Source of the DNA: Mycobacterium sp.
GTDB taxonomy: Bacteria > Actinomycetota > Actinomycetes > Mycobacteriales > Mycobacteriaceae
DNA: 43,043 nucleotides
Assembly (NCBI GenBank): GCA_011620645.1
Contig: WOYS01000041.1
Location: forward strand, 1-43,043
Reading direction: 5' to 3'
Shown here one piece after another: positions 34,239 to 43,003 of the stretch; the first letter of the stretch is position 1, and the number at the start of each line of letters is the position of its first letter. The notes beneath the pieces were generated by a model. That model was not told the origin of the DNA. It did not search any database and saw nothing but the letters and a program-made list of their open reading frames with translations. Both the position numbers and the translations under genes were made by a program.

Positions 34239-34868
34239 TCAGTCGAAATGGTTGAGAGACTTGGGCAGGTTCACCGGACGTCCGTTGACGAGGTCGTCGA
34301 GGACGTCGAGAATCGCGTCCGCTTGCGGCGGGCAACCTGGAACGAAGTAGTCCATATGCACGACCTCGTGACAGGGGTGGACGTTGTTGGTGAGAATCGG
34401 GATCCTGCGGTGGTAGGGCACCACCGGACCCGCGCCGGGTGGTGCCGTGGGTGAGTTCGTGTAGGCCTCGGCCAGACAATCTTCGAGGCCCACCAGGTTG
34501 CGCAACGCCGGTACGCCACCCCAGATAGCGCAGGCGCCAACGGAGATCAATATGTCGCAGTTCTCCCGGAAGTGCCGCAGCGTCTCGATGTTCTCCTCGT
34601 TGGCGACTCCGCCTTCGATGAATCCGATCGCGCATCGCTCGGGGATCCGCTTGATGTCGGTGAACGACGATCGCAGGATGGTGATCTTGTCCAGCAGGTC
34701 GATCATCCGCTCGTCGATGTCCAGCAACGACAAGTTGCATCCCCAACAGCCGCACAGGCTGATCATCGAGACCTTGATCTTCGCAGCGCGTTTAGCGGCC
34801 ACCTCCGGGTCCAGCGGTGTGGTCGGAAGTTCGTGCGAGGCAATCTCGTTGGACTCCGAAGTTGTCAT
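34239..34868 (-). CDS. hoxY: Hydrogenase small subunit HoxY
   Basis: Small subunit that passes electrons from HoxH toward the diaphorase. The 209-residue protein shows the proximal [4Fe-4S] ligands in SLCGCWGCNLSLL, GACAIWGGVPALRN and VPGCPPQAD, as in complex-I-like PSST/NuoB relatives. An approximately 28-residue N-terminal extension rich in Glu, Ser and Thr precedes the conserved core and is probably flexible. The ATG overlaps the hoxU stop by 4 bp (34865-34868), giving translational coupling. Confidence 0.94.
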   Translation of the reverse strand: MTTSESNEIASHELPTTPLDPEVAAKRAAKIKVSMISLCGCWGCNLSLLDIDERMIDLLDKITILRSSFTDIKRIPERCAIGFIEGGVANEENIETLRHFRENCDILISVGACAIWGGVPALRNLVGLEDCLAEAYTNSPTAPPGAGPVVPYHRRIPILTNNVHPCHEVVHMDYFVPGCPPQADAILDVLDDLVNGRPVNLPKSLNHFD

Positions 34869-35578
34869 GTGGCCGGCCTCTCCGACGGCTCGAGTGTCCG
34901 ATCCCTCACCGACTGGAGATCGTAGCGTCGCTTGCCGATCGGTTCGTCGTAGCCGACCCCTTTCTTCAGGATCGTGCCGACAGGGCAGATGTCGACGGCT
35001 TCGTGAATCTGTTCGGGTGGCATCTTGTTGGCGAGCTCGACGTCGATCTCGATGCGGGCATGGGTTCCGCGGCCGCTGATGCTGAAGATCTTCTTGCCGG
35101 TCTCGCGGTCACGGACGAACTCCACGCAACGCTGACAAAAGATGCAGCGGTCGCGCTCCAGCCAAATCGTGTCCGACGCGTGGTCTGCGACCCGTCTGGG
35201 GAACTGGTAGGGAAAGGGTGACACCACCATCTCCACCTCGTAGCCCACAGCCTGCAGCGTGCAGCGGCCAGCCTTCTCGCAGCTGGGGCAGTTGTGAGTG
35301 CCCTCGGAGAACAGCATCTCCACCAACGCTTTTCGCGCGGCGGTGGTCTCCGGATCACTGACCTGCACCCGCATTCCGTCAGTGACCGCTACGGCACAGG
35401 CAGCAGTGATGCGACCGTCGACCTTGACCGAACACACCCGGCACGTGCCCAACGCAGGATGTTCGGGCAGATAGCACAGGGCCGGGATGTAGACACCTGC
35501 CTCGGCGGCCGCATCGACGAGTGTCTTGCCCTCCTCCGTGGTGACAGCGGTGCCGTCGATCTCGATCTGGATGCTCAC
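34865..35578 (-). CDS. hoxU: Diaphorase subunit HoxU
   Basis: Ferredoxin-like electron-transfer subunit of the hydrogenase, homologous to the N-terminal part of NuoG. The 237-residue product has an N-terminal plant-type [2Fe-2S] domain (CYLPEHPALGTCRVC ending in AAC), a His/Cys-ligated [4Fe-4S] motif (THNCPSCEKAGRC) and a further ferredoxin pair (CIFCQRC, later DICPVG). All cluster ligands appear present. It overlaps hoxF by 4 bp at its start and hoxY by 4 bp at its end. Confidence 0.95.
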   Translation of the reverse strand: MSIQIEIDGTAVTTEEGKTLVDAAAEAGVYIPALCYLPEHPALGTCRVCSVKVDGRITAACAVAVTDGMRVQVSDPETTAARKALVEMLFSEGTHNCPSCEKAGRCTLQAVGYEVEMVVSPFPYQFPRRVADHASDTIWLERDRCIFCQRCVEFVRDRETGKKIFSISGRGTHARIEIDVELANKMPPEQIHEAVDICPVGTILKKGVGYDEPIGKRRYDLQSVRDRTLEPSERPAT

Positions 35579-37362
35579 AGCGACTCCTGTGGGGCGAGTT
35601 GGGCAACGACCTGGGCATAGCCGGACAGCTCCGCCTCGGCGTCAAACGACGACAGCAGCGGATCGCCGTTGCGCTCGCGAAGCCGCGCCGAATAGACCTC
35701 CGGGAACTTCTTCAGCGTGGTGAGGATCGGATTGGGCGAGGTGGCACCGAGTCCACATCGGCTGGTGTGAGCGACGATACCGCCCCAGGCGACCATGTCG
35801 TCGAGATCAGATCTCGCGGCACGCCCTTCGGCCACCAGACCGATCCTCTCGCGCAGCATCACATTGCCTGCCCGGCAGGGCACACAGATTCCGCACGACT
35901 CATCGACGAAGAATTGCATGAAATCCTTGACGATCTCGATCAGGTCGCGGTCGCGGTTGAAGACCATGAAGGAGCCGTTGCAGGACAGGTCGTCGTAGGC
36001 GAGTCTGCGATGTCCGTCGGCGCTCACCGAGAGCATCTCACCGGAGGGACCGCTGATCTGGACGGCCCAGGGATCCTCAGCACCGACCCGGTCGAGCACA
36101 GCACGCAGCGTGGTGCCCCACTCCACCTCGTATATGCCCGGGGCGGCGCAGTCGCCGGAAACGCTCAGCAGGCGGGTCCCAGTCGACCCGGGTGCTCCCA
36201 TCGTCGCGAACCACTCGGCGCCCTCTTGCAGGATCCGGGTCGCCGCGGCGAATGTCTCGACATTGTTGACCACCGTGGGCTTGCCGAGGAAACCGTGCTC
36301 GACCGGGAAAGGGGGCTTGAGCCTGGGTGTTCCCCGCTTGCCCTCGCAGGACTCGATCAGCGCGGATTCGTCGCCACAGATATAGGCACCGGCACCCAAC
36401 TGGATCCGGATGTCGAACCCGCCCCCAAGTACACCGTCCTCGTGCAGTTCGACCAACTGCCGAGCCAGATAGTTCCGCAGATACACATACTCGGCGCGCA
36501 AGTAGAGGATGCCGCGTTCGGCGCCGACCGCATGGGCCGCGATGGCCATGCCGGCGAACACCAGCTTGGGAGAGTGGGTCAGCAGAATCCGGTCCTTGAA
36601 GGTTCCCGGTTCGCCCTCGTCGGCGTTGCAGATGACGTACTTCTCGGTACCTCCCGCTGCCCGGCACGACTTCCACTTCGTCGCGGTGGGAAAGCCCGCA
36701 CCACCGCGCCCGCGTAGGCCGGATTCGGCGACCACGGCGATCACGTCCTCGGGAGTCATTGCCCGACAGCGCTGTATCAACGCCGCGTAGTCGGTGTCCC
36801 CACAGAAGAATACCGGCCCCGAGGTGTGGACGCTGGGGTGAGTCAGCGATTCCACATACGCCGCATCATGGTGCGGCAAAGCAACCGGGTTGGCGATCTG
36901 CTCAGGGGCAAGACCGCTCTTCAGGCCCGCAACGATCTCTGTGATCGACGCCGGTGTCAGGTCGGTGAACACGACATCGTCGATGAGCATCGCCGGTTCA
37001 CGGTCGCTCATGCCGATGCAGGGGGTTTCGAACAAGCCGAAGTCAGCCGACCCCGGCCCGCCGAACTGTGTCCCCGTTTCGCGTTCCAGCGCGTCGTACA
37101 CCTGCTGGTAGCCGTTCATCTTCCCGATGACCGTGTTACTTAGATAGATTCGGTGACGACCCGATGGCGTGGTGTGGAAGAAGTGATAGAACGTCGCGGT
37201 CTCCAGAACGTCGTCGGTCGACAGTCCGAGCCAATCCGCGATCGCAGTGACGGTGTCGGCAGAAATGTGGCCGACATTGCGTTGCACCGCCCACAAGACG
37301 TCGATGAGCTCAGTGCGCTCCCGGTCGTGCCCATCAAGAACCGTCGCGATATCGAACGTCAT
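35575..37362 (-). CDS. hoxF: NAD-reducing hydrogenase diaphorase subunit HoxF
   Basis: Flavoprotein subunit that exchanges electrons with NAD(H). The 595-residue product joins a NuoE/HoxE-like N-terminal domain (about 1-160) to a NuoF-like part with the FMN loop GRGGAGFPTATKWK, the NADH loop GAGAYICGDESALIES and the [4Fe-4S] ligands CGICVPC plus SRCGLGA. In the NuoE-like domain only one of four [2Fe-2S] ligands remains: the usual CxxxxC is SNTVIG (Ser75, Gly80) and CxxxC is CIGMS (Cys115, Ser119). The N-terminal cluster is therefore probably absent. The ATG at 37362 is used; it lacks a good ribosome-binding site. First gene of the hox operon, 264 bp from the upstream GH65 gene. Confidence 0.95.
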   Translation of the reverse strand: MTFDIATVLDGHDRERTELIDVLWAVQRNVGHISADTVTAIADWLGLSTDDVLETATFYHFFHTTPSGRHRIYLSNTVIGKMNGYQQVYDALERETGTQFGGPGSADFGLFETPCIGMSDREPAMLIDDVVFTDLTPASITEIVAGLKSGLAPEQIANPVALPHHDAAYVESLTHPSVHTSGPVFFCGDTDYAALIQRCRAMTPEDVIAVVAESGLRGRGGAGFPTATKWKSCRAAGGTEKYVICNADEGEPGTFKDRILLTHSPKLVFAGMAIAAHAVGAERGILYLRAEYVYLRNYLARQLVELHEDGVLGGGFDIRIQLGAGAYICGDESALIESCEGKRGTPRLKPPFPVEHGFLGKPTVVNNVETFAAATRILQEGAEWFATMGAPGSTGTRLLSVSGDCAAPGIYEVEWGTTLRAVLDRVGAEDPWAVQISGPSGEMLSVSADGHRRLAYDDLSCNGSFMVFNRDRDLIEIVKDFMQFFVDESCGICVPCRAGNVMLRERIGLVAEGRAARSDLDDMVAWGGIVAHTSRCGLGATSPNPILTTLKKFPEVYSARLRERNGDPLLSSFDAEAELSGYAQVVAQLAPQESL

Positions 37363-37626
37363 CGTTGCTGCACCACCCAATCACTCAGCCGTGTCGAGTT
37401 CGTCTCAGGGGGAACGGGAGTATTACGCGACAGCGCTGGCGCAGTATTCGGGGCCTTCCCACCCGCCCGACGCGGGCTTGTGGTGTGCTGCGAGGCTATC
37501 ACGACCGACGGGTTCTTGCGTTGGTGAGCAGGCGTTTTCGTCACTGGACCCACAACCCGGGAGGGAATATCTCCTCGCCGGTCGGCGGGCGTCGGGGACA
37601 TGCAGGTGACAAGGCTGGGATCATCG
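37363..37626. other. Spacer before hoxF, probable hox promoter region
   Basis: No gene. On the strand of hoxF it contains two short GC hairpins, CGCCG-GT-CGGCG (37576-37587) and GCCCG-ACG-CGGGC (37465-37477), either of which might end GH65 transcription although no U-tract follows. I found no convincing DosR box; two poor matches (37451-37464 and 37545-37558) are noted but rejected. Confidence 0.4.
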
Positions 37627-40017
37627 TTAGCCGGCCTTGCTGGGACTCGAGGATTGTGTCGCTTGCGACGGCGCGGCGTCGCGGCGATAGGGCTCGCGTC
37701 CTGGGGGCTGGGCCGGTGGTTTGCGGTATGCGATCTTCGGTACCGCCAGCGTGATCGGGTGTTCGCCGAGAAGGAAATCCTGGCCGTGGTGAGCGAGCGC
37801 GATCGGTTCACCGCTGAGCAGGCGATACGTCGCGGAGTCATGGCTGATGGCGACGAGGATCTTGCTGTCGTGGACCACCATGCGAAACGACAGGCCGTTC
37901 AGTTTGCTGGGGAGCCGTGGCGCGAAGGTGAGTTGGCCGCTGTAATCACGCATGCCGCCGAATCCGGCGACACAGTCGATCCACGCGCCGGCCAGGGCCG
38001 CGATATGCAGTCCGCTGGAGACATTGTCGTGCAGATCGTGCAGGTCGGTGAACACCGTCTCGACGAGGTAGTCGTAGGCGAGGTCGAGGTAGCCGACTTC
38101 GGCGGCGATCAACGCCTGACAGCAGGCTGACAACGACGAATCGCGGACCGTCAGAGGCTCGTAGTAGTCGAAGTTGCGCAGCTTTTGATCAGGGGTGAAC
38201 GCGTCGCCGCGCAGGTACATCGCCAGCACCAGGTCGGCCTGCTTGACCACCTGCTTGCGGTAGAGGTCGTAGTAGGGATAGTTCAGCAACAGCGGGTAGT
38301 GGTCGACTGAGCCCTCGAAGTCCCACGGCGCCAAGTGGGTGAACTCGTCTGATTGCTGGTGTACCCCGCGCGCCTCGTCGTAGGGGATGTGCATGCGATC
38401 GGCGCAACGTAGCCAATTCGCGAGCTCGGCTGCGTCGACGCCGAGCTGTGTGGCGATATCGGGCCGACGCTGGCATGCGGCCGCCGCGTCGCGGAGATTC
38501 TGTTGGGCCGCAAGGTTGGTGAAGATGTTGTTGTTGGCCGCCGCGGTGTATTCGTCGGGCCCGGTCACCCCGTCGATCCGGAAGACCCCGTCGTGCAGGT
38601 GGCCCATATGCGCCCACAGTCGGGCGCCTTCGACGAGCAGTTCGACGCCGCATTCGGTCTCGAATTGGGTGTCGCGCGTTGCGGCGAGGTAGCGCGCTGT
38701 CGCGTTGGCGATATCGGCGGTGATGTGGACAGCGGCCGTTCCGGCCAGCCAGTACCCCGAACACTCGTCGCCGTTGATGGAGCGCCACGGAAACATCGCC
38801 CCCGCCTGACCGAGCTCGCGCGCCCGGTCCTTGGCCCGGTCGAGAGTCGAGTGCCGCCATCGCAGCACCTCGCGGGCGGCGGCGGGCATGGTGTATGTGA
38901 GCATGGGTAGGACGAATGTTTCAGTGTCCCAGAAGGTATGCCCGTCGTACCCGGGGCCGGTGAGGCCCTTGGCTGGGATCGCCCTGGCTTGTCCCCTGGC
39001 TCCTGCCTGCAGTACTTGAAAGATCGCGAACCGCAACGCTTGCTGCAGTTCCGGGTCGCCGTCGATTTCGATGTCGGCGTCGAGCCAGAAACTGTCGAGA
39101 AACGCGCGCTGCGACCTGAGCAGCTCCTCCCACCCGGCTTCCATCGCCATCGCCAACGCGGCGTCGACTTGGGATTGCAGGGCCGGTACGGAGCGTCTGC
39201 CCGACCAGCCGTAACCGATGTACTTGGTGATCGTCAACCGGGTGCCCGCGGGCACGAATGCCGCCACCGTCAACCTCGCCAGGTCCCCGTCTGCGCTGGT
39301 CGACGTCAACACCGAAGTGGGGTAGTAGTTCAGCTCGTGGTCCATCCCGGCCACCAGTCGAAGGCCCGACTTCTTGGTGTGGTGGGCCAACGTTGCCCGG
39401 TAACCTTTGCACTCGGCGTGGTCAGCGACCAGCGGGGCATCCAGTGCCGCAGCCAGGCGCGGGTCGTCACCGAGAGCGGGCAATGGCTCGTTGGCCAACA
39501 GGTCGGACTGCAGCACGAGCCTCATGTCCTCACCGACCGGCTCCACGTTGTATCGGATGGCGGCAATGGTGCGGGTGGTGAACGAGACCAGACGCTCGGA
39601 GGTGATCTCCACGGTGCGTCCGGTCGGCGAGGTCCACACCGAGCGGCGACGCAGTGTGCCCGAGCGGAAGTCCAGTGTCCGTTCGTGTTCGTCGGTGTGA
39701 CCGTACCGCAAGTCCATCGGTTCGTCCTCGACGAGCAGGCGGATGATCTTTCCGTCGGTGACGTTGACGATGGTCTGGCCCGACTCGGGGTAGCCGTAGC
39801 CGCTCTCGGCATAGGGCAGATCGCGCAGCTCGTAGAACCCGTTGAGATAGGTGCCCGGCAACACGACGGGCTCACCCTCGTCCAGGGTTCCCCGCAGACC
39901 GATGTGGCCGTTGGACAGCGCAAAGGTCGACTCGGTCAGGACCAGCCTGCTCGGATCGGCCTTTTGACAGCACAGCTCCCAAGGGTCCACCTCAAAACCG
40001 GGCAGGTCCGGGCTCAT
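37627..40017 (-). CDS. GH65 family glycoside phosphorylase
   Basis: A 796-residue glycoside hydrolase family 65 enzyme, expected to phosphorolyse an alpha-glucoside such as maltose, trehalose or kojibiose to beta-glucose 1-phosphate plus glucose. The N-terminal beta-sandwich starts DLPGFEVDPWELCCQKAD and LSNGHIGLRGTLDEGEP; the catalytic (alpha/alpha)6 barrel has GHTFWDTETFVLPMLTY, GDECSGYWLAG and the general acid Glu489 in GPDEY. The C-terminal 30 residues are a Pro/Ser/Arg-rich tail. The ATG at 40017 overlaps the stop of the beta-phosphoglucomutase gene by 4 bp. The pair matches Rv3401-Rv3400 in order; the exact substrate cannot be read from sequence. Confidence 0.93.
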   Translation of the reverse strand: MSPDLPGFEVDPWELCCQKADPSRLVLTESTFALSNGHIGLRGTLDEGEPVVLPGTYLNGFYELRDLPYAESGYGYPESGQTIVNVTDGKIIRLLVEDEPMDLRYGHTDEHERTLDFRSGTLRRRSVWTSPTGRTVEITSERLVSFTTRTIAAIRYNVEPVGEDMRLVLQSDLLANEPLPALGDDPRLAAALDAPLVADHAECKGYRATLAHHTKKSGLRLVAGMDHELNYYPTSVLTSTSADGDLARLTVAAFVPAGTRLTITKYIGYGWSGRRSVPALQSQVDAALAMAMEAGWEELLRSQRAFLDSFWLDADIEIDGDPELQQALRFAIFQVLQAGARGQARAIPAKGLTGPGYDGHTFWDTETFVLPMLTYTMPAAAREVLRWRHSTLDRAKDRARELGQAGAMFPWRSINGDECSGYWLAGTAAVHITADIANATARYLAATRDTQFETECGVELLVEGARLWAHMGHLHDGVFRIDGVTGPDEYTAAANNNIFTNLAAQQNLRDAAAACQRRPDIATQLGVDAAELANWLRCADRMHIPYDEARGVHQQSDEFTHLAPWDFEGSVDHYPLLLNYPYYDLYRKQVVKQADLVLAMYLRGDAFTPDQKLRNFDYYEPLTVRDSSLSACCQALIAAEVGYLDLAYDYLVETVFTDLHDLHDNVSSGLHIAALAGAWIDCVAGFGGMRDYSGQLTFAPRLPSKLNGLSFRMVVHDSKILVAISHDSATYRLLSGEPIALAHHGQDFLLGEHPITLAVPKIAYRKPPAQPPGREPYRRDAAPSQATQSSSPSKAG

Positions 40018-40778
40018 GCTGGCAGCAGCTCTGCCAGATCGGTGACGACGACGTCGGCGCCCGCCGCGCACAGCGCGGCCATGTGGGAGCCGTCGTCGAC
40101 CCGGTCGACGCCGACCACGTACCCGAACCCGCCCGCCCGACCGGCCTGCACCCCGGCCAGCGCGTCTTCGAAGACTGCGGCGTCGCGCGGCTTGACCCCC
40201 AATGCACGGGTGGCCGCAAGGAATGCATCCGGTGCCGGTTTGCCGCGCAGCTGTTGACGAGCGATGTCGGTGCCGTCGACGCGCGCCGTCACGAAGCGGG
40301 ACAGATCGGCAGCGTCGAGCACCGCAGCGCCGTTCTCCGACGACGTCGCCACACCAACACGCAGACCGGCCCGACATACCGCGGCGAGGTAGCGGACAGA
40401 TCCTGGATAGGCCCTGACCCCATCGCGTCTCAGGGCCGCCGCGACAAGCCCGTTTTTGACGGTGCCGATCTCCTCGACGAGATCCTCGGTGACGTCGATC
40501 TGCCGTGACGACAAGAACATCCGCACACCATCCCGACGAGGGCGACCGTCAACGTAGTGGATGTAATCGCCAGCGGTGAACGGCACGAATCGATCCCCGT
40601 CCCGGTCGCGAAGGAAGTCGTCGAACGCCTGCTTCCACGCCTTGCGATGGATCACCACGGTGCTGGTCAGCACTCCGTCGAGGTCGAACAGCGCGGCCGA
40701 GATCGAAGCGGGTAGGCCCAGGGCGGCTGCCGAGCCGCGATCAGGGCGGCCGCAAGCAGCTGTCGACAAAGAATGCAC
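40014..40778 (-). CDS. HAD-family beta-phosphoglucomutase
   Basis: A 254-residue haloacid-dehalogenase hydrolase of the beta-phosphoglucomutase type, turning the beta-glucose 1-phosphate made by the adjacent GH65 enzyme into glucose 6-phosphate for glycolysis. Motif I is ALFDLDGVLTST with nucleophile Asp32 and Asp34, motif II VATSSENG, motif III GKPAPDAF and motif IV AVFEDALAGVQAG. The GTG at 40778 is chosen because AGGAG lies 8 bp before it and the protein upstream of it is unlike the family. Translationally coupled to GH65. Its 110-bp upstream region separates it from the broken antiporter gene and may hold the promoter of the pair. Confidence 0.92.
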   Translation of the reverse strand: MHSLSTAACGRPDRGSAAALGLPASISAALFDLDGVLTSTVVIHRKAWKQAFDDFLRDRDGDRFVPFTAGDYIHYVDGRPRRDGVRMFLSSRQIDVTEDLVEEIGTVKNGLVAAALRRDGVRAYPGSVRYLAAVCRAGLRVGVATSSENGAAVLDAADLSRFVTARVDGTDIARQQLRGKPAPDAFLAATRALGVKPRDAAVFEDALAGVQAGRAGGFGYVVGVDRVDDGSHMAALCAAGADVVVTDLAELLPA

Positions 40779-40888
40779 CGTGGTCTCTCCTAGACTGAAA
40801 TTGGATGCATCAGTGTCGCCGCAACCAATGTCCGAGATGTAACCCGCAGTGTCGACGGCGTAAATCGTTGAATCTCTGGCGGGGAACA

Positions 40889-42100
40889 CTAGGCACTGTC
40901 GGTGACCCTCCGGTGCCGTCCGTAGACCCACTCGAAGACCGGCGACGTCATGAGAGTGGTGACCACAGCCACCATCACCAGGATGGTGAACAGGGTGGGG
41001 GTGATAATTCCTGCTTCGAGCCCGATGTTGAGAAGTATGAGCTCGATCAGTCCGCGGGCATTCATCAGCGCGCCCAACGCCACCGATTCGCGCAGAGGTA
41101 CCCGGCTGAGCCGGGCCGCCACGGCGCACGCCACGCCCTTGCCTACGACGGCGATGACGAGAAGGCCCACAGCCACCACCCACAGCTCCGGCGTGTTCAC
41201 GAGACCGATCTGCGTGTTCAGACCCGAGTAGTGTTCAGACCCGAGTAGTGTTCAGACCTGAGTAGACGAAGAACAGCGGTAGCAGCAGCGTGGTGGTCAG
41301 CGGTTCCAGCTTGTTGGTGAGGTCCGTAGCGAAGAATCCCGAAGGCATTGCCACGCCGAGGATGAAGGCGCCGAAGATCGCGTAGCTGCCGATGGTGTCG
41401 GTGAACCAGGCGCAGTCAAGCCCCGTCGACCGATCGTCAGCAGAGCCAGGGTGTAGACCACACCGCCACCGATCGCGATGACCGCCAGCAACGGACTGCT
41501 CCGGTGGATGGCCAGCACGGCGGCCAGGATGCACCACGAGATGGCATCCGCCGTGGCACCGCACGCCAGCGCCAAGGTGCCCAAAGACGTTCCGGTCAGC
41601 TTCTTTTCGAAGATGAGAAGATGATCCGGGCAAGCATGGGAAACCGCGGTGATGGCGATCGACGCGCCGAGGAACATCATCGCCATACCGAGGGTGACGC
41701 CGTCGCCGAAGAAACCCCCGGCGGCCAGCAGTGGTATTGCGGCCAGCGCCCCGATGAACAGCGGTGCGACCGTACCGGTGATGGACACCGCGGCCGCGGT
41801 CCCTGCCCGCTGCGTGACGTGATCGACGTCGAAGTTCAGCCCGATGATGAACATGTAGAGCACCAGTCCGAGCTGCGCCGCCGTGTAGAGCACGAGGTTC
41901 GACGTCCCGGCGGGGAACAGGTCGTTCTGCAGATCGGGGGCCATCCGCCCCAGGAGCGAGGGCCCCAGTACGACGCCGGCGATCATCTCGCCGACGACCG
42001 GCGGCTGCCCCACGCGTTGAGCTGCCAGTCCGGCGAGCTTGCATGCAGCGAGGATGACGGTGAGCTGGAAGAAGAATTGGATTGCGGTTTCCGCGGGCAT
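40889..42100 (-). pseudogene. Broken CPA2-type cation/proton antiporter
   Basis: A membrane antiporter of the CPA2 (KefB/Nha-like) type, split over reading frames. The first part (from ATG 42100) reads VGQPPVVGEMIAGVVLGPSLLG, FIIGLNFDVDHV and LGTLALACGATADAISW, then runs out of frame near 41430; WFTDTIGSYAIFGAFILGVAM and LFFVYSGLNT continue in another frame. Only about eight residues link TIGRR and WFTDTIG, where relatives usually have 25-30, which suggests an out-of-frame deletion. Then a triplicated 17-bp repeat (41214-41264) adds 34 bp and a stop; the remainder (NTPELWVVAVGLLVIAVVGKGVACA) is in the original frame again. Two independent lesions make it a pseudogene unless sequencing errors are involved. 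Normal length would be near 420 residues. Confidence 0.85.
41214..41264. repeat. Triplicated 17-bp repeat inside antiporter gene
   Basis: Three tandem copies of gtgttcagacccgagta (41214-41230, 41231-41247, 41248-41264; one mismatch in the last). Relative to one copy this adds 34 bp, shifts frame by one and ends the upstream frame at a TGA inside the repeat (41235-41237). Removing two copies would restore SGLNTQIGLVNTPELW. Confidence 0.92.
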
Positions 42101-42144
42101 GCCAGGTCAAACAGTCGATTCGGACGCTTCGGCCGACAAACTGG

Positions 42145-42903
42145 TCAACGCGGGACGTTTGCCGTCAAGGTGGCCAGTGCCGAAGCGGTCAGCTGGGCCA
42201 GTTCCTCGGCCTCGGCCGGATCCAGCGCGGCGCCGATAAGTTCGGCCATCCGGCGGTTGGTGGCCTGCTCGATCTCCGCGTAGCGGTCCTTCTTGTCCGC
42301 TCCGTCTGCGAACGGTTCTGGCCACCCGAACATGGCCGCGTATCGCGGACCTTTGTTGAGCATGTGCGCCTCGACGGGTGTGACACCCGAGAGACTGAGC
42401 GCATTAAAGTGCAGTCCAGCGCGAAGCTCCCGCAACACGAACATCACCTGCAATGCCCGGGCGGGCGCATCGTCGGCCAGCGGCATGGCCCGCCAGCCCG
42501 CGAACAACGGTGATGCCGCGGTGGGCGCCACTGCGATGAGCTTCTCCCCCAGTGCCGCGATACGGTCCGGCCCATCCGCGCCGGCCAGGTATTTGCGACC
42601 GAACTCCGCGGCCTGATCCCAATACACCTGGGACGCGCCGGCGGCGCCACGCACGGCGACACCCTCGTCCCACATGGCCGACAGGCCGGTGGGTTCGAAA
42701 ACGGCGAAAACTGCACTGACCGTTGCACCGGTGGCCTCACCCAGCACCCCGCCCCGACCGGCGACGTACCCGGCCAGCGGATTCCGATAGCCGGCAGCGA
42801 CGCTTTCGCCGTATGTCTGCGGGTGCAGCATGAACACCGCCACCGCTTGCTCCATGGCCGCTCCCGCGGTCGCGGTGGCTTCGACCAGATCCGTGTTGCT
42901 CAT
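42145..42903 (-). CDS. SCO6745-like conserved actinobacterial protein
   Basis: A 252-residue soluble, mostly helical protein. AVFMLHPQTYGESVAAGYRNPLAGYVAGRGGVLGEATGATVSAVFAVFEPTGLSAMWDEG and ALQVMFVLRELRAGLHFNALSLSGVTPVEAHMLNKGP match the pattern of the SCO6745 family, whose function is unknown. Another family member name cannot be excluded. Start: ATG at 42903, with an in-frame GTG at 42912; neither has a ribosome-binding site, so a leaderless transcript is possible. It is the first minus-strand gene at the right end, 44 bp upstream of the broken antiporter, and the two may have formed an operon. Confidence 0.65.
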   Translation of the reverse strand: MSNTDLVEATATAGAAMEQAVAVFMLHPQTYGESVAAGYRNPLAGYVAGRGGVLGEATGATVSAVFAVFEPTGLSAMWDEGVAVRGAAGASQVYWDQAAEFGRKYLAGADGPDRIAALGEKLIAVAPTAASPLFAGWRAMPLADDAPARALQVMFVLRELRAGLHFNALSLSGVTPVEAHMLNKGPRYAAMFGWPEPFADGADKKDRYAEIEQATNRRMAELIGAALDPAEAEELAQLTASALATLTANVPR

Positions 42904-43003
42904 GTGTCGCACGATAGCGCCCGCCGGAGTCGCTACGTTCCAGTCAGCAAGATGAATGCGGAAGTGCCTGCGTGTCAGCGATTTTTGGTCTCAGAATTTT
43001 CTT

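Noticed and set aside
37451..37558. Possible DosR boxes before hoxF
   Set aside because: The two best candidates match only 8-9 of 14 positions and lack the central C/G contacts. Hypoxic control of hox is plausible from related species but not shown here.
38938..40257. Plus-strand ORF of 439 codons opposite GH65 and the HAD gene
   Set aside because: Antisense shadow; the minus-strand proteins are clearly real.
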